Below are positions 1 through 7,396 of a DNA stretch of 15,137 nt, in pieces (the stretch's first letter is position 1; each line of letters starts with the position of its first letter). The stretch comes from Paracoccaceae bacterium (GTDB lineage Bacteria; Pseudomonadota; Alphaproteobacteria; Rhodobacterales; Rhodobacteraceae): the NCBI GenBank assembly GCA_027069385.1, contig JALXER010000262.1:1-15137 (forward strand). The letters run 5' to 3'. The translations under genes and the position numbers were made by a program. A model generated the notes under the pieces. The model saw only the letters and a list, made by a program, of their open reading frames with translations. It searched no databases and was not told where the DNA came from.

Positions 1-1020
1 CCGTTCGCAACCCCCGAGGTCGGCGGCACCGGCGGGTTTACCCGGGGGCGCAACGGAATCAGCCCGCAATGGGGGGCGGTCGAAACCGATGTTTACGGCA
101 ATGCCTATCCGGTCGATATCGACCGGCCCACCGTGTTTGCGCCCACCCCCGCCCGCGCACCGGTAATGATCGGCACCAACTGCGCCTTTCGCGCCTCGGC
201 GCTTGAATCCGTGGGCGGGTTCGATCCGGTATTTGCCTACTATCTGGACGATTCCGATCTGTCATTGCGCCTGTCCCAAGCGGGCTGGAAACTGGCAATT
301 ACCCCGCTTGCGCAGGTGCATCACGGCTTTGCCGCCGGGCCGCACCGCACGCGCAACCGCGTACCGACCACCCTGTTTCTGATTGGCCAGAGCAAGGCGT
401 ATTTTTGCAAAAAACACGGGCAGCCCGCGCAGGTCGATGCCCAGATCACCGCCTTTCGCACCCTGCACCGGAACCGGCTTGAATCGCAATTGCTGGCCGG
501 TCTGTTCGAACCGGCCCACCTGCATCGCATGCTTGGAACCCTTGACGAAGGGCTGGCCGCGGGCGCAGGCCTGACCGTTGCCCCGCCGGTTTCGCGCCCC
601 CCCACCCTTGACCCAACGCCTGCAACCCTGCCTGACCACCCGCAAACCCATGTGCTGCTGGCCGGACGCCCCAAGGACAGGCGCTGGTTAACCGAAACCG
701 CCGCAGCGCTGTCGGAGCGTAACATCATGGTCACTGCACTGATTCTGCATCTCTCGGCCCGATACATGCAGGTACGGTTCTCGGAAAACGGGTTCTGGCT
801 GCACGAAGGCGGGCAATTTGGCAAGGCAGCGCGCTTTGATCCGCTATTCCGACGGGTCGGATTCAAGCAACGTATTTTAAACGAATCCAAAAGGTTATCC
901 ACCATTCGACCGGTCGACTTTATCATTCTGGCGCAAACCGATGAAAAGGCGGCCACATTTCCGCCTCAAATCCCCGATATCAACGGGCTCGACCGGCACG
1001 AAATCATCGCTTTGGCATGA
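1..1020 (+). CDS. Glycosyltransferase family 2, C-terminal part (5' end outside window)
   Basis: The reading frame is open from base 1 to the TGA at 1018-1020, giving 339 residues; the N-terminal nucleotide-sugar binding part (including any DxD motif) lies upstream. The recognisable part is the acceptor-side half of a GT2 (GT-A fold) domain: a G-T-N-C-A-F-R segment around residue 58, then G-G-F-D-P-V-F and the hallmark Y-Y-L-D-D-S-D-L-S-L-R-L near residues 79-90. This matches the 'ED/DD..D' catalytic-base region of rhamnosyl- and related GT2 enzymes. A linker rich in Pro and Thr follows (about 195-215). The tail (about 217-339) begins T-H-V-L-L-A-G-R and contains R-F-S-E-N-G-F-W-L-H-E, which resembles the opening Rossmann half of a GT-B (GT4-like) enzyme but stops after roughly 120 residues. 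The likely role is sugar transfer during surface-glycan assembly; donor and acceptor are unknown. It lies upstream of galU in the same direction. The GT2 call is firm, the tail interpretation tentative. Confidence 0.85.
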   Translation, partial: PFATPEVGGTGGFTRGRNGISPQWGAVETDVYGNAYPVDIDRPTVFAPTPARAPVMIGTNCAFRASALESVGGFDPVFAYYLDDSDLSLRLSQAGWKLAITPLAQVHHGFAAGPHRTRNRVPTTLFLIGQSKAYFCKKHGQPAQVDAQITAFRTLHRNRLESQLLAGLFEPAHLHRMLGTLDEGLAAGAGLTVAPPVSRPPTLDPTPATLPDHPQTHVLLAGRPKDRRWLTETAAALSERNIMVTALILHLSARYMQVRFSENGFWLHEGGQFGKAARFDPLFRRVGFKQRILNESKRLSTIRPVDFIILAQTDEKAATFPPQIPDINGLDRHEIIALA

Positions 1021-1028
1021 TTTCGCCG

Positions 1029-1057
1029 CTAACAGAAATAGCGACTGTTTTTGTTAG
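1029..1057 (+). promoter_or_regulatory. Imperfect hairpin between the GT2 gene and galU
   Basis: The 82-bp gap before galU contains CTAACAGAAA (1029-1038) and TTTTTGTTAG (1048-1057). They can pair over 10 positions with one G-U wobble around a 9-nt loop. The stem is AT-rich and is followed by GGTTTGG, not a U tract, so it is not a convincing intrinsic terminator. It could be a weak terminator, an mRNA 3'-end stabiliser for the GT2 gene, or chance. I see no clear -35/-10 pair for galU in the same gap. Confidence 0.35.
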
Positions 1058-1102
1058 GGTTTGGAAATTATTCTGGCGTGAAAACCAGCGAAGGTGGAAC
1101 GG

Positions 1103-1996
1103 ATGAGAAAAAGAGTAACAAAGGCCATTTTTCCGGTTGCCGGACTGGGGACACGATTTTTACCGGCGACCAAGTCGATCCCGAAAGAGATCATGACTCT
1201 GGTTGACCGCCCGCTGATCCAGTACGCCATTGACGAGGCCCGCGAGGCCGGAATCAAGGAATTTATCTTTGTGACCGCGCGCGGTAAAGGCGCGCTGGAG
1301 GATTATTTCGACAGCGCCCCCGAACTGGAAAAAAGCCTGCGCCTGAAGGGCAAAACCGATCTGCTGCGCGAATTGCGCCGTACCGATATGGACAGCGGCG
1401 CCATTGCCTATATTCGCCAGCGCGAGGCGCGCGGTCTGGGCCACGCGGTCTATTGCGCCCGCCGGCTGGTTGCCCCGAACGAACCCTTTGCGGTATTGCT
1501 GCCCGATGATGTGATCGCGGGCAAGGTCGGCTGCCTGAAGCAGATGGTCGATGCCTATGCCGAAACCGGCGGCAATATGGTGGCGGTGATGAAGGTGCCG
1601 CGCAAACAGACCTCCAGCTACGGGGTGATTGACCCGGGCCAGAAAGACGGACGGGTAATCGAGGTTAAGGGGATGGTTGAAAAACCCAAAGCCGAGGATG
1701 CTCCGTCCAACATGGCAGTAATCGGGCGCTATATTCTTAGGCCCGCAATTTTCCAGACCCTGCGCCGCCTGCCCACCGGTGCCGGTGGAGAGGTGCAGTT
1801 GACCGATGCCATATCGGCCCAGATCGAGACCGACGGGGTTTATGGCTATAACTTTGCCGGACAACGGTTTGATTGTGGCTCCAAAGCCGGATATCTTCAG
1901 GCGACGGTCGCTTTTGGCCTTGGCCGAGAGGAATTGCATGACGAGCTTCGCGGATTTCTGGATACGGTCACCGGCGTGCGCCACGCCGCCGAATAG
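1103..1996 (+). CDS. galU: UTP-glucose-1-phosphate uridylyltransferase
   Basis: GalU makes UDP-glucose and pyrophosphate from UTP and glucose-1-phosphate in the cytoplasm. It supplies the activated glucose (and, through other enzymes, UDP-galactose or UDP-glucuronate) used in surface glycans. The 297-residue product is of normal bacterial length. It has the nucleotide-binding motif F-P-V-A-G-L-G-T-R-F-L-P-A-T-K at residues 10-24, then P-K-E-I-M, the metal-site stretch L-L-P-D-D-V in the middle, V-E-K-P-K, and the sugar-binding F-D-C-G-S-K-A-G-Y near the C-terminus. The ATG at 1103 is preferred because AAGGTGG (1091-1097) sits 5 nt upstream. An in-frame GTG at 1094 would lie inside that ribosome site and add three residues. 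The gene ends 6 bp before the next glycosyltransferase, so the two are probably co-translated. Its place among glycosyltransferases suggests UDP-glucose supply to this cluster, although it may also be the housekeeping copy. Confidence 0.97.
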   Translation: MRKRVTKAIFPVAGLGTRFLPATKSIPKEIMTLVDRPLIQYAIDEAREAGIKEFIFVTARGKGALEDYFDSAPELEKSLRLKGKTDLLRELRRTDMDSGAIAYIRQREARGLGHAVYCARRLVAPNEPFAVLLPDDVIAGKVGCLKQMVDAYAETGGNMVAVMKVPRKQTSSYGVIDPGQKDGRVIEVKGMVEKPKAEDAPSNMAVIGRYILRPAIFQTLRRLPTGAGGEVQLTDAISAQIETDGVYGYNFAGQRFDCGSKAGYLQATVAFGLGREELHDELRGFLDTVTGVRHAAE

Positions 1997-2002
1997 CCGT
2001 TT

Positions 2003-3196
2003 ATGACGCCGGTATTGCTGGATATCAGCCGCACGGTTTCGCGGGCGCCCTATCCGGTGCCCACCGGCATTGACCGCGTCGAACGCGCCTATATCGACCA
2101 CTTTCTGGCCAGCCCGCGCCCTGTCCGGTTTCTGACCCGCATTTTTCAGGGCTATGCGCTGCTGGATCGTGATGCGATGGCCGCGCTGCGTCCGGCGCTG
2201 TTCGGCACCGCCGAATTTGGCCGCCCCGATCTGGTCGCGCGGCTGTTTAGTCGCAAAAAACACCCACAGGTCAAGCGCGCCGAATCCGACATTCGCCGCA
2301 CCTGCACCTGTATGGCGCGGCTGCCGGGCCTGGGGCGTATGCTGGGGCGTAACCTGCCCGACGGGTTTAGCTATCTCAATGTCGGCCATTCGAACCGTCA
2401 TGCCGGATTGTGGGAACAGATGCGCGGGGCGACACGGCGGGTGGCGATGATCCATGACGTGATCCCGCTGGACTATCCACAATATACCCGCCCCGATATC
2501 GCCACCCGCTTCGAGGCCGAATTGTACCAGACCGCGCGCGCTTGTGACAGGCTGGTTTGCAACTCGACCGACACCCGGAATCGCACGGCGTTCTGGCTGG
2601 ATAAACAGGGGATAGAGGTAGCAAAAACCGTGGCGTTGCTGGGCGTCGACCCGCTGCCACCGGTGCCGCGCGCGCAGGCCCGCGTTCCGGCGCAATTTGT
2701 GGTTCTGGGCACGATCGAGCCGCGCAAAAACCATGCGCTGCTGCTGGATGTCTGGGAAATGCTTGCCCAAGCCCTGCCCGACGACCAAATGCCTACCTTG
2801 CACATTGTCGGGCGTCGGGGCTGGCAAAACGAGGCGGTTTTTGCCCGACTTGACCAGCACCCCCGCGCGGTTATCGAACATGGCAACATGGATGACGCGG
2901 CCCTTGCCGCATTGCTGGCGCAGGCCGGCGCGCTGCTGTTCCCGACCTTTGCCGAGGGCTTTGGCTATCCGCTGATCGAGGCGATCCAGACGGGCATTCC
3001 GGTGCTCGCCTCCGATCTGCCCTGCTTTCGGGAAATCGCGCGCGATATCCCGACCTATCTTGACCCGAACAACCCCGCCGCATGGCGCGACGCGATTCTT
3101 GATTTCGACCCGAAAGACAACAAACCCCTGCCGGAACTGTCGCCTGATTTACTCGGATGGGAAAAACACTTTTCCACGATTGAAAAAATCCTGTAG
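2003..3196 (+). CDS. Glycosyltransferase family 4 (GT-B fold)
   Basis: The 397-residue cytoplasmic protein has a two-domain GT-B layout. The N-terminal half starts V-L-L-D-I-S-R-T-V-S-R and carries T-G-I-D-R-V-E-R, a pattern I associate with alphaproteobacterial family 1/4 transferases, followed by M-I-H-D-V-I-P-L-D-Y-P. The C-terminal donor-binding half begins near residue 231 with F-V-V-L-G-T-I-E-P-R-K-N-H. It contains the E-x7-E element in E-G-F-G-Y-P-L-I-E (about 318-326) and then G-I-P-V-L-A-S-D-L-P-C-F-R-E. These support a retaining transferase that uses a nucleotide-activated sugar. Sugar and linkage cannot be read from the sequence. The ATG lies 6 bp after the galU stop with no strong ribosome site, which suggests translational coupling to galU. 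A 48-bp gap without a clear promoter or terminator follows. Confidence 0.9.
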   Translation: MTPVLLDISRTVSRAPYPVPTGIDRVERAYIDHFLASPRPVRFLTRIFQGYALLDRDAMAALRPALFGTAEFGRPDLVARLFSRKKHPQVKRAESDIRRTCTCMARLPGLGRMLGRNLPDGFSYLNVGHSNRHAGLWEQMRGATRRVAMIHDVIPLDYPQYTRPDIATRFEAELYQTARACDRLVCNSTDTRNRTAFWLDKQGIEVAKTVALLGVDPLPPVPRAQARVPAQFVVLGTIEPRKNHALLLDVWEMLAQALPDDQMPTLHIVGRRGWQNEAVFARLDQHPRAVIEHGNMDDAALAALLAQAGALLFPTFAEGFGYPLIEAIQTGIPVLASDLPCFREIARDIPTYLDPNNPAAWRDAILDFDPKDNKPLPELSPDLLGWEKHFSTIEKIL

Positions 3197-3244
3197 ACTG
3201 CGGGCCATAGGTTCGGCTGCTTCTGGCTGTTTGGTTGAAAAAAC

Positions 3245-4255
3245 ATGAGTTTGTACCGCAAATACATCATGCGGCTGGTACGCAAGAAATGGCAGTTACG
3301 CGCATGGCACGCCCGCCATGACCTGCAACAGATTCGCCTTGGCAAGGATGCAACCGACCCGCACGGTATTTTCGTTTTTTCGACCCTGCGCAACGAACGC
3401 CACCGCCTGCCCTATTTCCTGAAATACTATCGCCGGCTTGGCGCGACGCATTTTTTCATTGTCGATAATGATTCCAGCGACGGCAGTTGGGATTACCTGA
3501 AAAAGCAACCCGATGTGTCGCTCTGGCATAGCTCGGCCAGCTATAAGCGCTCCAAATTCGGTGTGGACTGGATGAACTATCTGCTGACCAAATTCGGGGT
3601 TGGCCGTTGGTGCCTGACGGTGGATTGCGATGAATTTTTCGTCTACCCGCATGTGGATGACCGGCCCCTGCGCGCCCTGACCGACTGGCTGGACGCCTGT
3701 TCGGCCACCAGTTTTCCGGCAATGCTGCTGGATATGTACCCCGGTGCCACCAATCAGGAACTGGATTACCGGCCGGGCCAAAACCCGTTCAAAACCCTGA
3801 CCCATTTTGACTCGGGCAATTATATACAGGCCAAAGACGGGCGCATGGGCAATTTGTGGATACAGGGCGGGCCGCGCCAGCGGGTCTATTTTTCCGATAG
3901 TCCGCGCGATGCGCCAGCGCTGAACAAAATTCCGCTGGTCAAGTGGCGCTGGGGCTATACCTATGTGTCGTCAACCCACATGCTGATGCCGCGTGGCCTG
4001 AACCTGACCTATGAAGAACTGGGCGGAGAGCGGATAAGCGGGTGCCTGCTGCACACCAAGTTCCTGCCCGATTTTGCCAATCGCGCCGCCGAGGAACGCA
4101 AGCGCAAACAGCATTATGCCGACAGTATCGAATACGCCGCCTATCTGGAAAACGATCAGGCGCACCACGAATTGTTCACCGAACAATCCACCCGCTACAC
4201 CGGCTGGCAACAATTGGAAAACCTCGGGCTGATTTCCATCGGGGGCTGGGCATGA
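3245..4255 (+). CDS. GT2-like glycosyltransferase (Glyco_tranf_2_4 type)
   Basis: The product is 336 residues. A basic N-terminal segment (1-40) has no clear signal or membrane helix. A GT-A type domain follows, opening with G-I-F-V-F-S-T-L-R-N-E-R-H-R-L-P-Y-F and continuing to H-F-F-I-V-D-N-D-S-S-D-G-S. Residues 126-130 are V-D-C-D-E, with D127 and D129 forming the probable metal-binding DxD. This combination (the 'RNE...LPyFL.YYr.LG...FFIVDNdSsDGs' opening plus a D-x-D-E-F-F motif) is typical of the Glyco_tranf_2_4 family, which is common in LPS and capsule clusters. No strong ribosome site precedes the ATG at 3245; an in-frame ATG at 3269 is an alternative. The stop overlaps the next start as ATGA (4252-4255), so translation of the GT14 gene is probably coupled. 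The sugar specificity is unknown. Confidence 0.85.
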   Translation: MSLYRKYIMRLVRKKWQLRAWHARHDLQQIRLGKDATDPHGIFVFSTLRNERHRLPYFLKYYRRLGATHFFIVDNDSSDGSWDYLKKQPDVSLWHSSASYKRSKFGVDWMNYLLTKFGVGRWCLTVDCDEFFVYPHVDDRPLRALTDWLDACSATSFPAMLLDMYPGATNQELDYRPGQNPFKTLTHFDSGNYIQAKDGRMGNLWIQGGPRQRVYFSDSPRDAPALNKIPLVKWRWGYTYVSSTHMLMPRGLNLTYEELGGERISGCLLHTKFLPDFANRAAEERKRKQHYADSIEYAAYLENDQAHHELFTEQSTRYTGWQQLENLGLISIGGWA

Positions 4256-5934
4256 GCATCGGGATATCCCTGTTGGTACATGCCAATCTGGATCGGGCCG
4301 AGCAACTGGCCCGGCGTTTGCTGGCAGCGGGTTGCCGGGTTGCCGTGCATGTGGACGCCAAGGTATCCGACACCGAGCTGGCTCCGTTCAAAACCGCGCT
4401 GGGCGATCTGGACCATCTGGATTTTGCCCCGCGCCGTTCCTGCGAATGGGGCGAGTTTTCATTGGTGCAGGCGCAGCTTGCCACCGCCCGCCATTTGCTG
4501 GATGCCCATCCCGACATTACCCATGTGGTGCAGCTTAGCGGCTCTTGCCTGCCGACAAGGCCGATCACCGAGTTTCAGCAGTTTCTTGAAAAATACGCCG
4601 ATACCGATTTTATCGAATCGACCCTTGCGGGCGGGGCGAACTGGATCAAGGGCGGCTTGGAGGCCGAGCGCTTTACCCTCTATTTCCCGTTTTCATGGAC
4701 CAGACAGCGCCGCCGCTTCGACGCTTTTGTCGAGTTGCAACGCAAGCTGAAATACAGCCGCAAAATCCCTGACGGGCTGGTGCCCCATATCGGCTCTCAG
4801 TGGTGGGCGTTGACCCGCCAAACCCTGCTGGCCATTCTTGATGACCCGCAGCGCCCCGAATATGACCGGTTCTTTGCCAAAAGCTGGATTCCCGACGAAT
4901 CCTATTTCCAGACCACCGCGCGCAAGCACAGCCGGAAAATCGTTTCGCGCTCGCTGACCTTCAACCGGTTCGATTTTCAGGGCAAGCCGATGGTGTTTTA
5001 TGACGACCACCTGCGCTATCTCGGGCACCTTAGCGGCTATTTCGTGCGCAAAATCTGGCCCGGTGCCGACAAGCTTTATGAAAAGCTGCTGGCCCCCGAC
5101 TATGCGCCCGGCCCCCGTTCGCACGACAAACGAGAGGCCTTTCACGCCATGATTACCCAATCCGAAAGCCGCCGCACCATCGGGCGGGCGGGGCTGGTCA
5201 TGCAAAGCTGCGCGCCCAAACCCTCCAAGCGCTCTACCGCGCGCCCCTATCTGGTGCTGGAAGGATTTGACCGGATTTTCGCGCGCATCGGCCAATGGTT
5301 CGAGGGTCAGACCCACATTCCCCTGCACGGGCACCTGTACGGTAAAACCGGCGTGAATTTCGCCCACGGGGACAAGGTGCATACCGGCAACCAAAGCAAC
5401 AGCGCCAAAATTCGCGACTATAACCCGATCGGGTTTCTGATCAGTTTCCTGTGGAACAACCGGCATAACAAAACCGCGTTCCGGTTCCATTCCAGCGGCA
5501 ACCGGCACATTGCGCAATTCATCGCCGATGATCCCAACGCGCATATCATCCATATTCAATCGACATGGGTGCTTGAAATGATGCGTGAAAACATCACCGA
5601 ACCGGCCGAGATCCGCAGTCGGGTTCAGGCCTATGTGGCCTCTGAAAACCGTCGGCGCAAGGATCTGGCCAATGCCAGGGCGCAGGTGCATCTGGTTTCG
5701 CTGGCCGATGCGCTGGCCAATCCGGCGCAGGTGCTGGAAATGGTGATTGCCGACATTCGCCCCGACCTAAGCCACCAGCCAAGGGAATTACCGGAATTTC
5801 TGCCCCATGACGGCTTGGAAGATTACCTGCAACTGCTTAGGAATAACGGCATGAAGCTGGATATCGATATCAAGAAACCGCACCTGTTGCCGGGCACCAG
5901 CCTTGATGCCCGCCCGCGCCCCATGGCCGAGTAA
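4252..5934 (+). CDS. GT14 (core-2/I-branching type) glycosyltransferase with C-terminal DUF5928-like domain
   Basis: The 560-residue protein has two parts. Residues 1 to about 290 resemble the core-2/I-branching beta-1,6-N-acetylglucosaminyltransferase family (GT14): I-S-L-L-V-H-A-N at the start, V-H-V-D-A-K near 31, V-V-Q-L-S-G-S-C-L-P-T-R-P near 91-103, G-S-Q-W-W-A-L near 182, and P-D-E-S-Y-F-Q-T near 213-220 with the probable catalytic Glu. The second part (about 320-560) is a domain I cannot assign to an enzyme. From memory it matches the domain of unknown function (DUF5928) that follows GT14 in Rhodobacterales proteins. It contains L-E-G-F-D-R-I-F-A-R and H-I-I-H-I-Q-S-T-W. The ATG at 4252 overlaps the previous stop as ATGA; upstream in-frame codons lie inside the neighbour and encode no family sequence. 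The enzyme probably adds a branching or capping sugar to the glycan. A sulfotransferase begins 4 bp later, which hints that its product is a sulfation substrate. Confidence 0.85.
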   Translation: MSIGISLLVHANLDRAEQLARRLLAAGCRVAVHVDAKVSDTELAPFKTALGDLDHLDFAPRRSCEWGEFSLVQAQLATARHLLDAHPDITHVVQLSGSCLPTRPITEFQQFLEKYADTDFIESTLAGGANWIKGGLEAERFTLYFPFSWTRQRRRFDAFVELQRKLKYSRKIPDGLVPHIGSQWWALTRQTLLAILDDPQRPEYDRFFAKSWIPDESYFQTTARKHSRKIVSRSLTFNRFDFQGKPMVFYDDHLRYLGHLSGYFVRKIWPGADKLYEKLLAPDYAPGPRSHDKREAFHAMITQSESRRTIGRAGLVMQSCAPKPSKRSTARPYLVLEGFDRIFARIGQWFEGQTHIPLHGHLYGKTGVNFAHGDKVHTGNQSNSAKIRDYNPIGFLISFLWNNRHNKTAFRFHSSGNRHIAQFIADDPNAHIIHIQSTWVLEMMRENITEPAEIRSRVQAYVASENRRRKDLANARAQVHLVSLADALANPAQVLEMVIADIRPDLSHQPRELPEFLPHDGLEDYLQLLRNNGMKLDIDIKKPHLLPGTSLDARPRPMAE

Positions 5935-5938
5935 CCCC

Positions 5939-7393
5939 ATGCCCGAAACCGCCTTTAACAGTTTTGCCATATTCGCCACCATGCGCAGCGGCTCCAACCT
6001 GCTTGAACGGCTGATCAACCAGTATGACGGGGTGCATTGCCACGGAGAGCTGTTCAACAAAGGGTTTATCGGGGCCTCGGACCGGCAGGAATATATGGGC
6101 ATGACCCGGGCCGAGCGCGACAAAAATCCGCCCGATTTGCTGGCAGCAATCCGGCAACAGCAACCCGATATCATCCATGGCTACCGGATTTTTGGCGACC
6201 ATATCGATTCGATGATAGAGGCCACCTTGCAGGACCGGTCTTGCGCCAAAATCATCCTGCGGCGCAATCCGGTCGATTCTTTTGTGTCGCTGAATATCGC
6301 CCGCAAAACCAACCAATGGCTGATTCACCATGAATCCGACCGCAAACCGGCGCGGATCAGTTTTAACCTGCGCCAGTACCGGCAGTATCTGGACGGGTTG
6401 GAGGCCTATTACACCCGCATCACCGATGCCCTGACCCGAACCGGACAGCGGTTTTTCGAGATCGACTATGACCAGTTGGCCGATATCGACGCGCTGAATC
6501 GCATGGCCGCGTTTATCGGCAATTGCCCGCCCAAAGACGCGCTGGAACAACCGATCAAGCGCCAGAACCCCGGTTCGCTGGCCGAAAAAATTCTGAATTA
6601 TGACGAGGTCAGGCAGGCCCTGAACCTGCCCGAGGCCCCCCCCGACATGCAGATCAGGGAAACCGGCACCCCGCTGTCGCGCATCCGGTTTTGCAACCAT
6701 GCTCCGCTGGCCTTTGCACCGGTTCCGGGCGCGCCGTCGCATCTGATCGACAACTGGATCAACGGCTTTGACGGGTATGATGACGGGTTCGGGGAGGACC
6801 GGTTACAGGAATGGTGCCAAACCCGCGCGCATCCGGTGGCGTTTTGCGTTACCCGCCATCCGCTTGAACGAGCCTATGACGGGTTCATGCGCAAGATTTT
6901 CGACGTAGGGCCGGGCAGCTATCTGGCGATCCGCGAAACCCTGATTGAACGCTATGCCCTTGCCCTGCCCCGCCCCGAATGGCTGGAGCCGCCCGACAGG
7001 CACACCCTAAAAGCGCAGGGGTACGGGGTGGCGCAGCACCGCGTGGCCTTCAAGCAATTCCTGACCTTTGTCGCCGCCAACCTGAAAGGTGAAACCGACA
7101 TTCGTCAGGATGGCAAATGGCAGCAACAGGCGTATTTTGTTGCGCAATATCGCGAAATCTTTCCCGACCTGCTGCATTTTGCCGAGCCGGACCTGCGTCT
7201 TGGGCTAATGTATTTGCAAAACCGGCTGGACCAATGGGGCACCGAGCTGCCCGCTCCCGAACCGCCCGCGCCGTTTGTGTTTACCCTGTCCGAAATCCAT
7301 GACGCGGAAATCGACACCCTTGCCGCCACCTGCTACGGGCAGGATTTTGACATGTTCGGCTATGGCGCCTTTTCCCCCGACCTTGCCACTTAG
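5939..7393 (+). CDS. Tandem sulfotransferase-domain protein (NodH/Stf0-like plus Sulfotransfer_2-like)
   Basis: The 484-residue protein probably transfers sulfate from PAPS to a carbohydrate. The N-terminal half (1 to about 240) has the 5'-phosphosulfate loop F-A-T-M-R-S-G-S-N-L-L-E at residues 12-23, then V-H-C-H-G-E-L-F-N, and a 3'-phosphate site A-K-I-I-L-R-R-N-P-V-D-S-F-V-S near 102-116. This is the pattern of NodH/Stf0-like enzymes. The C-terminal half (about 245-484) resembles the Sulfotransfer_2 family: F-C-V-T-R-H-P-L-E-R-A-Y near 302-313, F-K-Q-F-L-T-F, and a terminal D-F-D-M-F-G-Y-G. Its presumed PAPS loop reads A-P-V-P-G-A-P-S-H-L, lacking the usual lysine, so it may be inactive. 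The ATG at 5939 sits 4 bp after the GT14 stop. Upstream TTG 5903 and ATG 5906 would overlap that gene and add residues before the conserved start. No signal peptide or membrane helix is seen. From memory, similar proteins in Rhodobacterales are often named NodH; a nodulation role is not implied. Confidence 0.86.
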   Translation: MPETAFNSFAIFATMRSGSNLLERLINQYDGVHCHGELFNKGFIGASDRQEYMGMTRAERDKNPPDLLAAIRQQQPDIIHGYRIFGDHIDSMIEATLQDRSCAKIILRRNPVDSFVSLNIARKTNQWLIHHESDRKPARISFNLRQYRQYLDGLEAYYTRITDALTRTGQRFFEIDYDQLADIDALNRMAAFIGNCPPKDALEQPIKRQNPGSLAEKILNYDEVRQALNLPEAPPDMQIRETGTPLSRIRFCNHAPLAFAPVPGAPSHLIDNWINGFDGYDDGFGEDRLQEWCQTRAHPVAFCVTRHPLERAYDGFMRKIFDVGPGSYLAIRETLIERYALALPRPEWLEPPDRHTLKAQGYGVAQHRVAFKQFLTFVAANLKGETDIRQDGKWQQQAYFVAQYREIFPDLLHFAEPDLRLGLMYLQNRLDQWGTELPAPEPPAPFVFTLSEIHDAEIDTLAATCYGQDFDMFGYGAFSPDLAT

Positions 7394-7396
7394 CCG

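Noticed and set aside
1160..2881. Long 573-codon open frame on the - strand opposite galU and the GT4 gene
   Set aside because: It lies antisense to two clearly recognised enzymes, its translation is rich in His/Gln/Arg/Gly shadow composition, and it has no family motif. It is a high-GC shadow frame.
3197..3244. Promoter or terminator in the 48-bp gap between the GT4 and GT2-like genes
   Set aside because: No -35/-10 pair with sensible spacing and no stable stem-loop is visible. It is treated as an ordinary intra-operon gap.
4693..5691. 332-codon open frame on the - strand opposite the GT14 gene
   Set aside because: It has no recognisable domain and sits wholly inside a gene with strong GT14 motifs on the other strand.
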